A stretch of 25,257 bases of DNA, from the NCBI GenBank assembly GCA_037968835.1, contig JBBKWG010000105.1, positions 1 to 25,257 on the forward strand, written 5' to 3'. Origin of the DNA: JBBKWG01 sp037968835. Lineage in GTDB: Bacteria > Pseudomonadota > Alphaproteobacteria > Rhodobacterales > Rhodobacteraceae. Below the pieces are notes generated by a model. It made no database searches and was not told the origin of the DNA. It worked only from the letters and a program-made list of their open reading frames with translations. Both the position numbers and the translations under genes were made by a program. Positions 1 to 7,731 of this stretch are shown piece by piece. Each line of letters begins with the position of its first letter. Position 1 is the first letter of the stretch.

Positions 1-581
1 ATGCCCTGCGCGCCGAGAAAATGAAAAACATCGCCGTTCTCGCGGAAGACGACCTTGTCACCGCCCTGCAGACCCTGGTCGAGGCGCGACTAAATGTGCT
101 GATCAGCGGTGGCACATCAACCGGCAAGACCACCTTCGCCCGGTATCTGTTGACCCATGTGAGTGACGGCGAACGGCTGATCACCATTGAAGATGCTTTC
201 GAGATATATCCCGGCCAGCCAAACACTGTCGCCTTGTTGGCAGACCGCAGCTCAGGGTCCCAACGGAGTGCCAATGCCCTCCTCCAGGCATCCCTGCGCA
301 TGCGCCCGGACCGGATCATCGTCGGCGAGTTGCGCGGGGCCGAAGCCCTGACTTATCTCGAGGCGCTCAACACCGGCCACGGCGGCTCCGTCTCCACAAT
401 CCATGCGGAAACGGCTGAGCTCGCCATCGACCGGCTGGCCATCATGGTCCTGCAGGCCGGAACGCCGCTGACCTTCGCCGAGGTGCGGGAGTATATCCGA
501 AAGTCGATCGATGTGATCGTGCAACTGGGACGGGCGGAGGGGAAGCGCGGGATTACGGAGTTTTACTTGCCGGGAAGGTGA
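1..581 (+). CDS. virB11: VirB11-type secretion/conjugation ATPase, 5'-truncated by window edge
   Basis: This is the C-terminal ATPase part of a VirB11/TrbB-family hexameric traffic ATPase, which powers type IV secretion or conjugative transfer at the inner membrane. The reading frame is already open at base 3, before the first in-frame ATG at 21, so the gene continues off the left edge; family members are about 330 aa and only about 190 codons are present. Counting from the ATG at 21, a Walker A motif GGTSTGKT lies at residues 30-37. It is followed by the family's ITIEDAFE segment, the RMRPDRIIVGELRG (Walker B) stretch and the conserved GHGGSVSTIHAE His box. The end, ITEFYLPGR, looks complete. 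No other virB gene is visible downstream, so this is probably the last gene of its cluster. The family call is firm; the choice of VirB11 over TrbB is less so. Confidence 0.9.
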   Translation, partial: ALRAEKMKNIAVLAEDDLVTALQTLVEARLNVLISGGTSTGKTTFARYLLTHVSDGERLITIEDAFEIYPGQPNTVALLADRSSGSQRSANALLQASLRMRPDRIIVGELRGAEALTYLEALNTGHGGSVSTIHAETAELAIDRLAIMVLQAGTPLTFAEVREYIRKSIDVIVQLGRAEGKRGITEFYLPGR

Positions 582-931
582 CGACAACCGTCGAGCTCAT
601 TCTTGCATGGAGGGCTCCCGGCGATCTACTGGCGATTGTCGATGGCATATTTGACGATAAGCCAGACGCACTCCTGCCTCACGGCAAAAGCAAATTCCAG
701 TCTAGCCGACGACCGAAGTCAATTTCACAGCGGCGCTGGCACTGGCACTACACTGGCAAAGACAATGGGTAAAAAATCATCCGTGGATGGATGAAAAATA
801 ACCCTATCAAGGTGAAAATTTAGGGAATTGTTCAGAATCACTCTTTGGCTCAAATTACCTTCATCGGACAGGTACTTGGTGTGTTCGAAGAGGGTAAAGA
901 GTTTAGACAGTAGTCGAGTGCCAAAACGGAT

Positions 932-969
932 GCAGACGCGAACATGCGAGTGCGTATGTTCGCGTCTGC
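932..969. repeat. Perfect 14-bp inverted repeat / hairpin
   Basis: GCAGACGCGAACAT (932-945) is matched exactly by ATGTTCGCGTCTGC (956-969). The 10-nt loop can continue pairing (G946-T955 wobble, C947-G954, G948-C953), giving about 17 stacked pairs on a tetraloop. No T-tract follows on the plus strand, so it is not a classical terminator. It could be a structured RNA element, a protein-binding palindrome or a transfer/recombination site. Function unknown. Confidence 0.7.
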
Positions 970-1037
970 CCGGGTAGGGGGAGTGATCGAGTTTTGACCT
1001 AGAGAGGGTCGACTCCAATACTTGATGAGAATTGTGT

Positions 1038-1067
1038 CGACAATGCGCCGCATTGTCGGCATTTTTT
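1038..1067 (+). terminator. Rho-independent terminator-like hairpin
   Basis: A 9-bp perfect stem CGACAATGC / GCATTGTCG (1038-1046 / 1050-1058) with a 3-nt loop is followed after GCA by six T residues (1062-1067). This is the classical intrinsic terminator layout for plus-strand transcription. A second hairpin (about 1070-1090, GCTCG...CGAGC with one bulge) follows immediately. No recognised plus-strand gene ends just upstream, so it may close a small unannotated transcript or read-through from virB11. Confidence 0.6.
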
Positions 1068-1290
1068 CTGCTCGGGCCGTTTGGCCGAGCAACAACCAAG
1101 TTCGCAAACAGATACAATTGACGCCGCGGCCCAGGCAAAGAATAGAGACACGTGTCCGTCCGCCAATCACGACAGAGAATGCGATATGAGCGGGGACTGG
1201 GTTTACGCCTAAGTCGCTCGTTGGCCCACGAGTCTGCGAACGGTCACGGAGATGCCAGTTCCGGCACTGTCTTTTTTCACGACGGATGTT

Positions 1291-1554
1291 CTAGGCTGCA
1301 GCGGCAGAAGCGAGCTCAATCGCGCGGGAGAGCGCCTCTTCCGCGCATGGTAAAGGAAAGTCTGCGCAAACTTGTCTTCGACCCGGCCCAACCTGAAACA
1401 GACTGGAATAATACACGCCTACCGAAATCTGTGTTGCGCATGGAACCCAACGTCCACCCGGGCCTTCCACGGTCTTTCCGACGCGGACGTTCACGGATCC
1501 GGGAGGTGGGCAGGACACCATCACCGATGGGTCAAATAGACATGTAAGGTTCAT
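1291..1554 (-). CDS. Small hypothetical protein, 87 aa
   Basis: I do not recognise this protein. The ATG at 1554 is preceded by a strong AGGAG ribosome binding site with 5-nt spacing, which is why I prefer it over the upstream GTG/ATG at 1638/1635. The product is soluble-looking with a protein-like composition: a proline/glycine-rich N-terminal part, a central VGVYYSSLF segment (beta-strand-like) and an amphipathic C-terminal helix AEEALSRAIELA. No signal peptide or membrane segment is evident. The opposite-strand ORF over the same bases (1152-1547) is Arg-rich and lacks an RBS, so I treat it as the shadow. It stands alone, without operon partners. Confidence 0.45.
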   Translation of the reverse strand: MNLTCLFDPSVMVSCPPPGSVNVRVGKTVEGPGGRWVPCATQISVGVYYSSLFQVGPGRRQVCADFPLPCAEEALSRAIELASAAAA

Positions 1555-1859
1555 GGCAGCTCCTATAATCGCGAGCGTTCCAAACCAATTTGTCCAAATG
1601 ATGTCGAAAGACCGGTTCTTACCTTGGGAAGCCATCACATCCCACTCATCATAAATTGAGGTTGGGCGAGGATCAGCCCGACACCTTTCTCAGAAACCAA
1701 GGGTGTCATGGGAAGTGGCGACGTGATGACACGAAAAGACGACTTTCTCGGAAATGCTGCAGTTCTGCCTTCTTTTGCTCGCTCTCGCCTGCGACAGGTC
1801 TGAGCCTAGTCGCTAATGACTTGCCTTTTTTGGGCGATGCCAACAATTCAGGAGGCGAA
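1555..1859. other. Intergenic region upstream of HTH regulator
   Basis: About 305 bp between the divergent 87-aa ORF and the regulator start. The regulator's frame stays open upstream to 1656, but that extension is Arg/Cys/Ser-rich, unlike the family, and has no start with a good RBS. I therefore read it as the shared non-coding promoter region. I see no clear palindromic operator in it. Confidence 0.5.
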
Positions 1860-2747
1860 TTGTATCAAACCAAGAGCACTGGTGGCGTCACTGTAGCCAT
1901 GCTGCGCGCGTTCGTGTGCATGAGTCGTAACTTGAACCTGTCCAAGACGTGTCAGGAACTCGGTGCGACCCGTCAAACTGTGCGTCGTCACCTGACTGAC
2001 TTGGAGAGGATCAAAGGCGAGCAGCTGTTCCAAGTGACAGATCGGCAGTATCAGTTGACACCTCATGGCCAAGCGTCCCTCGACGGTGCGAATTCCTTGC
2101 TTCTCCATTTGGATACTTGGTCCGGCGAATCCTCACTGACGAAGCAATTTTCGGAAGGCTTGGAATCAAGCCGGTACGTTGATGGAGAAGGAAGGGATTT
2201 CTTTTCCCAGCAACATTCGGTTTCGAAAGTTGCCCTGAATGGACTGCCTCTGGTCAAATCAGCATTTGTGGCTTGGGGAAATGCAGAGACACAGATTGAG
2301 CATCAAGCGATGGAGGCCATTCGACCCTACTCGGTGATCTACAGGAAAGGGCCGCTGGGCTGGGTGTTTGTCGATATCGGAACGGAATCGGCCTATGCAA
2401 AGTGGTTCGGTTGGGCCTGGTCAAAAAGCGCGATCGGCAAACTCATGAACGAAGACAATGTCGGCGATCAGTTCAATGAATTTATCTCGGGTGCTTACTC
2501 GCGCATCTACGACGAAGGTGGAGTTCGCCTCGATCACCTCTTTGCCCATCTTCCGAAGGACGGCGGCGATCCTCTGCCAGTGACTTTTCAACGATTGTTG
2601 CTTGGTTGTGTCTTTCCTGATGGGACGCCCGGTCTAAACGTTCTTGCCGTCATCACAGAGCAGGTTGAGATTGACGCACTAGCAGACGAACATCGACCAA
2701 TTATTCCCGAAGACCTTGTCATGGATACTTTGCCGAGACTTGTGTAA
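1860..2747 (+). CDS. LysR-type HTH regulator with PAS-like C-terminal part
   Basis: A probable DNA-binding transcription regulator of 295 aa. I choose the TTG at 1860 because AGGAGG (1850-1855) sits four bases before it; no comparable RBS precedes upstream candidates. Residues about 13-70 are a LysR-type winged helix-turn-helix (AMLRAFV, LSKTCQELGATRQTVRRHLTDLE, LFQ, YQLTPHG). The C-terminal half does not look like the usual LysR periplasmic-binding-protein fold. Residues about 155-275 instead resemble a PAS-type sensor (YSVIYRKGPLGWVFVDIG, then ending in a strand LNVLAVITEQVE), so the effector mode may differ. The gene leads a plus-strand row with the unknown 252-aa protein and an MFS transporter, and may control them. 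The HTH call is good; the PAS call is inference from pattern only. Confidence 0.75.
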   Translation: MYQTKSTGGVTVAMLRAFVCMSRNLNLSKTCQELGATRQTVRRHLTDLERIKGEQLFQVTDRQYQLTPHGQASLDGANSLLLHLDTWSGESSLTKQFSEGLESSRYVDGEGRDFFSQQHSVSKVALNGLPLVKSAFVAWGNAETQIEHQAMEAIRPYSVIYRKGPLGWVFVDIGTESAYAKWFGWAWSKSAIGKLMNEDNVGDQFNEFISGAYSRIYDEGGVRLDHLFAHLPKDGGDPLPVTFQRLLLGCVFPDGTPGLNVLAVITEQVEIDALADEHRPIIPEDLVMDTLPRLV

Positions 2748-2871
2748 TCAGTGGCCCCACCGCCACAAGAGAACACCGAACCGCAACTAAATTCAGCAAT
2801 TGCGACATTAATCGTACTGAATCATGGCTTTCTGATGGTAGCGTCGGATTACGTTTTTTTGGGGGATAGCT

Positions 2872-3630
2872 GTGTCAGTACGAAATCTTGTCAGCATGGT
2901 CATGAATTTATCGGGCATCATCAGGGAGCTCGAAGACGCAGGGATGCGTGTCGTGATTGGCGACGATTTTTCGGAGTACCGGCTCTATCGCAACTCTCAA
3001 ATCGACCGGACTCCGATTTATCCAATGTTCGATGTCGCAAGCTCGTATATCGACGAATCGAACGGCTTTTGGATTTGCGGTTTCAATCAAGCCAACGAGT
3101 TGATCCACACTCAGGCCGTACGCCTTCTTGATCTGTCGGGCGTGTCCCTCAACCACCATCTGAATGTTCACAGGCACAAATACATCACTCCCGACACAAC
3201 GCCCGACCCCGACCTCACATTCTACTCTGGACCGGGAGCTCTCAGGTCGATCACCGGCAAGGTCTGTTATCACGGCGAATTCTGGCTCCCGGCACGTGGC
3301 CTTGGCGGACCCCGAAGCCAGGGTGCGACCCCTCTACTGTCCCGAATCCTTTATGAAATAGTGGTCGGCAGTTGGCACCCCGACTATATCTTTGCCTTCG
3401 TGCCGAAGCAGTTGGCAGCAAAAGGCGCTCACCTTCGATACGGCTATAGTCACTGTGAACCTGGAAGGTGGATTGGCCCGGACCAACAGGTGACCGAGGA
3501 AGACTATATGATCTGGATGAGCGCTGACGACATGACGAGTGCACTGGCGGGAGAGCCACCGTCTCTTCAGACTGCCGTCCAAGTATCCCCTATCAGGTCA
3601 ACATTGACATCGATTGATACAAAGGGTTGA
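2872..3630 (+). CDS. Hypothetical protein, 252 aa
   Basis: Not recognised. The frame opens with GTG at 2872, 3-4 bases after a G-rich GGGGGAT stretch; an ATG at 2896 is an alternative start. The product looks soluble and cytoplasmic, without signal peptide or membrane helices. It alternates beta-strand-like pieces (GFWICGFNQANELIHTQAVRL, then a Tyr/His-rich CYHGEFWLPARGLGG loop) with helices, and ends with a WHPDYIFAFVP...RYGYSHCEPG block. The pattern loosely recalls acyltransferase (GNAT) folds, but no motif secures this. It lies 124 bp after the HTH regulator and 39 bp before the MFS gene, so co-transcription with the transporter is likely. Confidence 0.7.
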   Translation: MSVRNLVSMVMNLSGIIRELEDAGMRVVIGDDFSEYRLYRNSQIDRTPIYPMFDVASSYIDESNGFWICGFNQANELIHTQAVRLLDLSGVSLNHHLNVHRHKYITPDTTPDPDLTFYSGPGALRSITGKVCYHGEFWLPARGLGGPRSQGATPLLSRILYEIVVGSWHPDYIFAFVPKQLAAKGAHLRYGYSHCEPGRWIGPDQQVTEEDYMIWMSADDMTSALAGEPPSLQTAVQVSPIRSTLTSIDTKG

Positions 3631-3669
3631 AGTCGTCGTCATCTCTTGGCCGCTTGACGAAATTTATTG

Positions 3670-4854
3670 ATGCCTTCACCCATGCCAGAAAACAGAAAAG
3701 CTGGCACGATGCCGGTATCATCCCACTATGTGATTCTTGGATCGATCACAGCAAGCATCGCGTTTGTAATGGAACTAACCCTAGTTCCACTTCTACTTCC
3801 AGCTATCCAGAAGCAGTTTGCTCTCTCTCTTAGCGAGCTTTCTTGGGTCTTCAACTCTTATGGCATCGCGGTTGCCCTCGGAGTGCTGATGGGGGGGTGG
3901 CTTGGCGACGCCTTCAATGCGAAGAGGGTCTTTGGCATTGGCGTTTTGTTTTTTGCGACTGGAGCCATGGTCGTGGCCTTCGCTGAAATTTACGAAATCG
4001 TCATAGCAGGTCGTATTCTGCAGGGGTTTGGCGGCGGAGTTTTCTCGCCTTTGATCCCCTTGCTCCTCACGAAATCGTCACCACTTCGGCCAGGAAAAAT
4101 TTTGATCGTTTGGGGAAGTTTGGCGGGTTATGTCGCTGCGCTTGCGCCATTTTTTTACGGCAGCGCTCTTGCGGCGTTCGGTTGGAATATTGCCTTCGTG
4201 ATTTTCGCTGGTGTGTCGTTGGTTGCGCTGGCACTTCTCAACAATTCGCCTGCGGCGGACCCCCTCCACTCGGCGGCCAAGTCAGGTCCAAGCTATTCGA
4301 AGTTGCTTCGATCTGGCGACCTGTGGTTCTTGTTTGCATATGTATTCTGCACCTATGGATCGATTACATACTACCTATTCAGGCTCCCGCTTTGGCTGGC
4401 TGAAAAGGACTTCCGGTTGGTAACCATTGGCTTCAGCTTGTCGCTCATGTGGTTGAGCTTTTCGGCTGTGAGTACGCTTCTGAGAAACAAGGTCGACGAA
4501 CCCCATGTCCGGGGCATCTTGCTCGCAGCGCCACTGCTGATCGCTGCTGGATTCCCATTCGCGTACTTTTGTCAGGAGATTCCTTGCGTGATCTTGGCAT
4601 CGGTCCTTGTCGGTTCCGGCTTCGCGTGCAGCAACGCTCCATCAACGCAACTAATCCTGGAGTTCGCGCCGAATAAAATGCGAGCAGCTTCTGTCAGTTT
4701 GGACATTACCTTTGCAAGGCTTGGCGGCGTCGTGTTTGTTGCTGTTCTATCCCAGTCGATGTTTGGCCACGCTGTATTTGCAATTACATTGATGTCTATA
4801 ATCGCATTTCTTTGCGCTTTAGTCTCAGCTAAGACGTTTAGCCGCCGACGGTGA
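3670..4854 (+). CDS. MFS transporter, about 12 TM helices
   Basis: A major facilitator superfamily permease of about 394 aa, an inner-membrane secondary transporter. Hydrophobic helices run throughout. The loop after TM2 carries the MFS motif A pattern (GGWLGDAFNAKRVFG), and the TM4 area has the RILQGFGGGVFSPLIPLLL stretch typical of drug/metabolite exporters of the DHA type. The start is uncertain: TTG 3667, ATG 3670 and ATG 3682 are in frame, none with a strong RBS. It is the third gene of the row begun by the HTH regulator, so it probably exports or imports a compound sensed by that regulator. Substrate unknown. Its last 30 bases overlap the end of a convergent small ORF. Confidence 0.85.
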   Translation: MPSPMPENRKAGTMPVSSHYVILGSITASIAFVMELTLVPLLLPAIQKQFALSLSELSWVFNSYGIAVALGVLMGGWLGDAFNAKRVFGIGVLFFATGAMVVAFAEIYEIVIAGRILQGFGGGVFSPLIPLLLTKSSPLRPGKILIVWGSLAGYVAALAPFFYGSALAAFGWNIAFVIFAGVSLVALALLNNSPAADPLHSAAKSGPSYSKLLRSGDLWFLFAYVFCTYGSITYYLFRLPLWLAEKDFRLVTIGFSLSLMWLSFSAVSTLLRNKVDEPHVRGILLAAPLLIAAGFPFAYFCQEIPCVILASVLVGSGFACSNAPSTQLILEFAPNKMRAASVSLDITFARLGGVVFVAVLSQSMFGHAVFAITLMSIIAFLCALVSAKTFSRRR

Positions 4855-5025
4855 CGCACACGAGCTGGCTTCGAGACCGGCCGAAAAAGCCGATAGCGCG
4901 CCCCCTTGGTCTGAATAATATTTCAACAGCTGATAGCTAAGGTCGAGAACCGCCGCCAGCTTGTGCATCGCGCTGAGGCTGATCTCAACTACCGCGAACT
5001 TACCCGCGTCAGTTTCCGTCGCCAT
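4825..5025 (-). CDS. Small hypothetical protein at the end of the transporter/FGE unit, 66 aa
   Basis: A 66-codon ORF starting at ATG 5025, with a good GAGGAA ribosome binding site three bases upstream. Its start overlaps the 3' end of the EntS-like MFS gene by 17 bp, as expected for translational coupling. The sequence is protein-like: an acidic N-terminus, then helix-like KFAVVEISLSAMHKLAAVLDLSYQLLKYY, then a small-residue Ser/Ala tail. I recognise no family. Its last 30 bases overlap the end of the convergent plus-strand MFS gene. The RBS and coupling argue for a real gene; without homologues this remains moderate. Confidence 0.45.
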   Translation of the reverse strand: MATETDAGKFAVVEISLSAMHKLAAVLDLSYQLLKYYSDQGGALSAFSAGLEASSCASPSAAKRLS

Positions 5026-6661
5026 GAGTTCCTCGAAGTGACCACTCATCGCGCAACGGGACCGTCTGGCGCTCAATCATCCGATGTACCTTTGGAGCAC
5101 CCGGACCGCGATGGAGCGATACCAGTTGGTCCGAAACTTCCGCATCCGCTTGCGTCCGGCGTTCATTGTGTCGAACATACTCGCCCCATGTCGGAACGTG
5201 AAAACTCTCGCTCCAGTTTTCGGGGTTTTCGAGATCTCGCAGCAGTGTCCAGTGCTGAGCGCCATCGCGGATTCGTATGCGCCGCCTCCGGCCCATCGCA
5301 GATAGGAACGCGTTTACATCCTCCTGCGCGATGACAAAATCGACCATCACCATGACAGGTCCACTGCGGTAATTGAGATCAAGCCGCAGTGCCGGTTCTC
5401 GAAACCGGTTCAGCGGATCGAGGTTCTCCGACCCGAACTCTGGTAGCGGCAGCCTGAGACCAATCAGAGAACCAAATACCAGCAAGCCACCGGCACCTAA
5501 AAGCGCCCAGTGCAGACCGGCCTCCTGCGCCGTCATGCCCCAAAGCCAGCTGCCAAGTGCCATGCCGCCGAACGTGCCGGTCTGATAGAGCGCCAGCGCC
5601 CTCCCCACGACCCAGCGCGGCGTCGATAGCTGCACCGCGACACTGAACATCGACATCGCCAGAACCCAGCACATACCCGCCAGCATTAGGGCCGCGCCAC
5701 TCACGGGTGCGAATGTGTTGAACGCAAGAATACAAGTGCTGACCGCGAACCCGGCGAACGCAGCACGCGCGATCCGTTCATTCACGAACCGTGCGCGCAG
5801 CCAGGCATTGAGCAGCGCACCGCCGACCGCACCTACGCCAAAGCAGCCGAGCATAAAGCCGTAGAGGAACGCCTTTCCGTTCAACGTGTCGCGCACGACG
5901 ATTGGCAAAAGTGCGAGCAATGCGACCGCCGACAGGCCGAACAGAAAGCCTCGCAGATTGATACGCAGGAGGTTGGGGGACATCGCCACATAGCGCAGCC
6001 CGGCGGAAAATGCGCTGCCCATCGGTTCGCGAGGCAGCCGCCGATCAGCGGGCGGCGAGCGCCAACGTACCAGCGCGACGATGATTGCAATGTAGCTCAG
6101 CGCATTGATGGCAAAGGCCGCGGCAACGCCCGCGATGGCGACTATCACACCACCAGCCGCCGGACCGATGGAGCGCATCAGGTTGAAGCCCATGCTGTTC
6201 AGCGAAACGGCGGAAGGCAGTTCGTCGCGGGTTACAATATCCCCCATGGTCGCCTGCCACGATGGGTTGTGAAGCGCAGTACCGCAGCCAATCAGGAAGG
6301 TAAATGCAAGCAACGACCATGGCGTCAGCCAGCCCTCGTACGCGAGAAATGTGAGGATGATTGAGACCGCAAACATGAATCCCTGCGCGACCAGCATGAC
6401 TCGGCGGCGGTCAAAATTGTCGGCGAAAACACCGGCCAGCAGCGAAAAGATCACCAACGGCAGAGTGACCGAGCCTTGGACCAGCGCAACCATGCTTTCT
6501 GAATCCGACAGCAGCGTCATCATCCATGCCGCACCGACCGCCTGCACCAGACCACCGAAGTTCGAAGCCAACGCGGCGACCCACAGCATCCTAAAGTTGC
6601 GATTACGAAAAAGTTTCAGCGGCGAACCGCCAGGTCGCAATGTGTTGTTCTCCTGATTCAA
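5009..6661 (-). CDS. EntS-family MFS transporter with C-terminal soluble domain
   Basis: A 550-aa inner-membrane MFS protein of the enterobactin-exporter-like (MFS_3/TMEM-effector) family. The N-terminal about 400 residues are helical membrane segments starting LFRNRNFRMLWVAALASNFGG, with a motif A-like loop GVFADNFDRRRVM. The last about 130 residues form a soluble domain (from LRLDLNYRSGPVMVMVDFVI) resembling antibiotic-biosynthesis-monooxygenase-type ferredoxin folds, which is usual for the long form of this family. The start is TTG at 6661, with an AAGGA site upstream; the next in-frame ATG lies inside TM1. It follows the FGE gene by 63 bp in the same direction and probably belongs to the same unit. 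It may export an end product or a toxic intermediate, or simply be a passenger. Confidence 0.88.
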   Translation of the reverse strand: MNQENNTLRPGGSPLKLFRNRNFRMLWVAALASNFGGLVQAVGAAWMMTLLSDSESMVALVQGSVTLPLVIFSLLAGVFADNFDRRRVMLVAQGFMFAVSIILTFLAYEGWLTPWSLLAFTFLIGCGTALHNPSWQATMGDIVTRDELPSAVSLNSMGFNLMRSIGPAAGGVIVAIAGVAAAFAINALSYIAIIVALVRWRSPPADRRLPREPMGSAFSAGLRYVAMSPNLLRINLRGFLFGLSAVALLALLPIVVRDTLNGKAFLYGFMLGCFGVGAVGGALLNAWLRARFVNERIARAAFAGFAVSTCILAFNTFAPVSGAALMLAGMCWVLAMSMFSVAVQLSTPRWVVGRALALYQTGTFGGMALGSWLWGMTAQEAGLHWALLGAGGLLVFGSLIGLRLPLPEFGSENLDPLNRFREPALRLDLNYRSGPVMVMVDFVIAQEDVNAFLSAMGRRRRIRIRDGAQHWTLLRDLENPENWSESFHVPTWGEYVRHNERRTQADAEVSDQLVSLHRGPGAPKVHRMIERQTVPLRDEWSLRGTHGDGN

Positions 6662-6724
6662 AAACGTATCCTTTGCCGAAATCCGTTCCGGCGGCGATGG
6701 GCACCAGGGCTACCTAGGTTTTTC

Positions 6725-7690
6725 TTACGCTGCGAAAACACGGAACCCTACATGACCAGTCGAACTGTCCGGCGTCGTCCGTGATCTGGAATGCACCTTA
6801 TAGCGTTCGCAATAGGAGGCATGGCAGAGGAATGACCCGCCTTTCAAGACCTTCATTACCCCCTCTGCCGGCCCGATAGGATCGCGAGCCGGGCGACCCG
6901 CGATCTCTGGAGCTCCGAACCAGTCAGAGCACATCTCCCACACGTTGCCGGTCATGTTGAACAGACCAAAATCGTTCGGAACAAAGGCGTCGACCGGACA
7001 TGTTCCCGTGTAGCTATCCTCACCTGAATCGCGCATTGGAAAGTCGCCCTGCCAGACGTTGTGCCGGTGTCCCGAGGGCGGGACCAGGTGATTGCCCCAG
7101 GGAAAGAGTTTGTGGCGCAGTCCGCCGCGGGCGGCTTTCTCCCATTCCGCTTCGGTCGGCAGGCGGGTTCCCGTGAATATGCAGAACGCAACGGCGTCAA
7201 ACCAACTCAACTGCGTCACCGGGTGATCCTCACGATTATTGAGCGAGCTTCCCGGACCTTCGGGTGCAAACCATTTTGCACCAGGCACCTGCCGCCACCA
7301 CGGCGTTCCGGGTGGTGAGTTCGGATATTCCGATGGATCACTTAGAAAGCTGTGAAACACGTATGACCAACCTTCGATCTCGGCGACGGTCCGATATCCG
7401 CTTTCGTCTACAAATCGGGCAAATTGTGCGTTTGTGACGGCGGTGCAGGAAATACGGAACTCCGAGACGAACACCTTGCGGCGTGGGCCTTCGAAGTCGA
7501 GCGGATACTTCGGCGTGCGCGCGCCCATGTCGAAGAATCCAGCTGGGATGTCGACCATCTGTGCCGCCAGGTCGTGGCGAAAATCGTCCGATGCGAGCTT
7601 GTCGGTCAGGTGCGGCGGCGGCGCAACCATCACGTTGCGCCCGGCCCCGCAGCAGGGGTCTTCCTCAGGGATTGTTCGCTCGGCTTCCAT
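6725..7690 (-). CDS. Formylglycine-generating enzyme (sulfatase-modifying factor)
   Basis: This enzyme oxidises the active-site cysteine of sulfatases (CxPxR motif) to C-alpha-formylglycine, using O2 and copper in the aerobic family. The 321-aa product has the usual FGE-sulfatase-domain length. It shows the N-terminal MVDIPAGFFDMGA, the central HPVTQLSWFDAVAFC and RLPTEAEWEKAARGG, the NMTGNVWEMCSDW stretch and the C-terminal KGGSFLCHASYCERYKVHSRSR. In the last block C289 and C294 match both catalytic cysteines of human SUMF1 (C336/C341), so it should be a genuine FGE rather than an EgtB-like or kinase-associated relative. I place the start at ATG 7690, with GGGGAG just upstream; the longer frame to 7852 runs into the permease gene. 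It lies 41 bp after the permease, inside the uptake operon, and three Cys-type sulfatases occur nearby. Confidence 0.93.
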   Translation of the reverse strand: MEAERTIPEEDPCCGAGRNVMVAPPPHLTDKLASDDFRHDLAAQMVDIPAGFFDMGARTPKYPLDFEGPRRKVFVSEFRISCTAVTNAQFARFVDESGYRTVAEIEGWSYVFHSFLSDPSEYPNSPPGTPWWRQVPGAKWFAPEGPGSSLNNREDHPVTQLSWFDAVAFCIFTGTRLPTEAEWEKAARGGLRHKLFPWGNHLVPPSGHRHNVWQGDFPMRDSGEDSYTGTCPVDAFVPNDFGLFNMTGNVWEMCSDWFGAPEIAGRPARDPIGPAEGVMKVLKGGSFLCHASYCERYKVHSRSRTTPDSSTGHVGFRVFAA

Positions 7691-7731
7691 TTCTCCCCGG
7701 TTCACGATTGAGACCGCGACCTTTTCATCTC

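Larger units (their letters stand above)
582..1290. other. Gene-poor stretch with strong hairpins
   Basis: This 709-bp stretch separates virB11 from the next plausible gene. Open frames on either strand are short, lack convincing ribosome binding sites and give low-complexity, Arg/Ser/His-rich translations, so I call no protein here. It holds a long perfect inverted repeat (932-969) and a terminator-like hairpin with a T-run (1038-1067), described separately. It may be the boundary between the conjugation module and the metabolic cargo. Confidence 0.6.

Noticed and set aside
578..794. Two overlapping short plus-strand frames after virB11, considered as a transposase relic
   Set aside because: I could not match them to any transposase family; no inverted repeats or target duplications were seen.
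1152..1547. 131-aa plus-strand open frame
   Set aside because: Arg/Ser-rich, no RBS, and overlaps the better-supported 87-aa minus-strand ORF.
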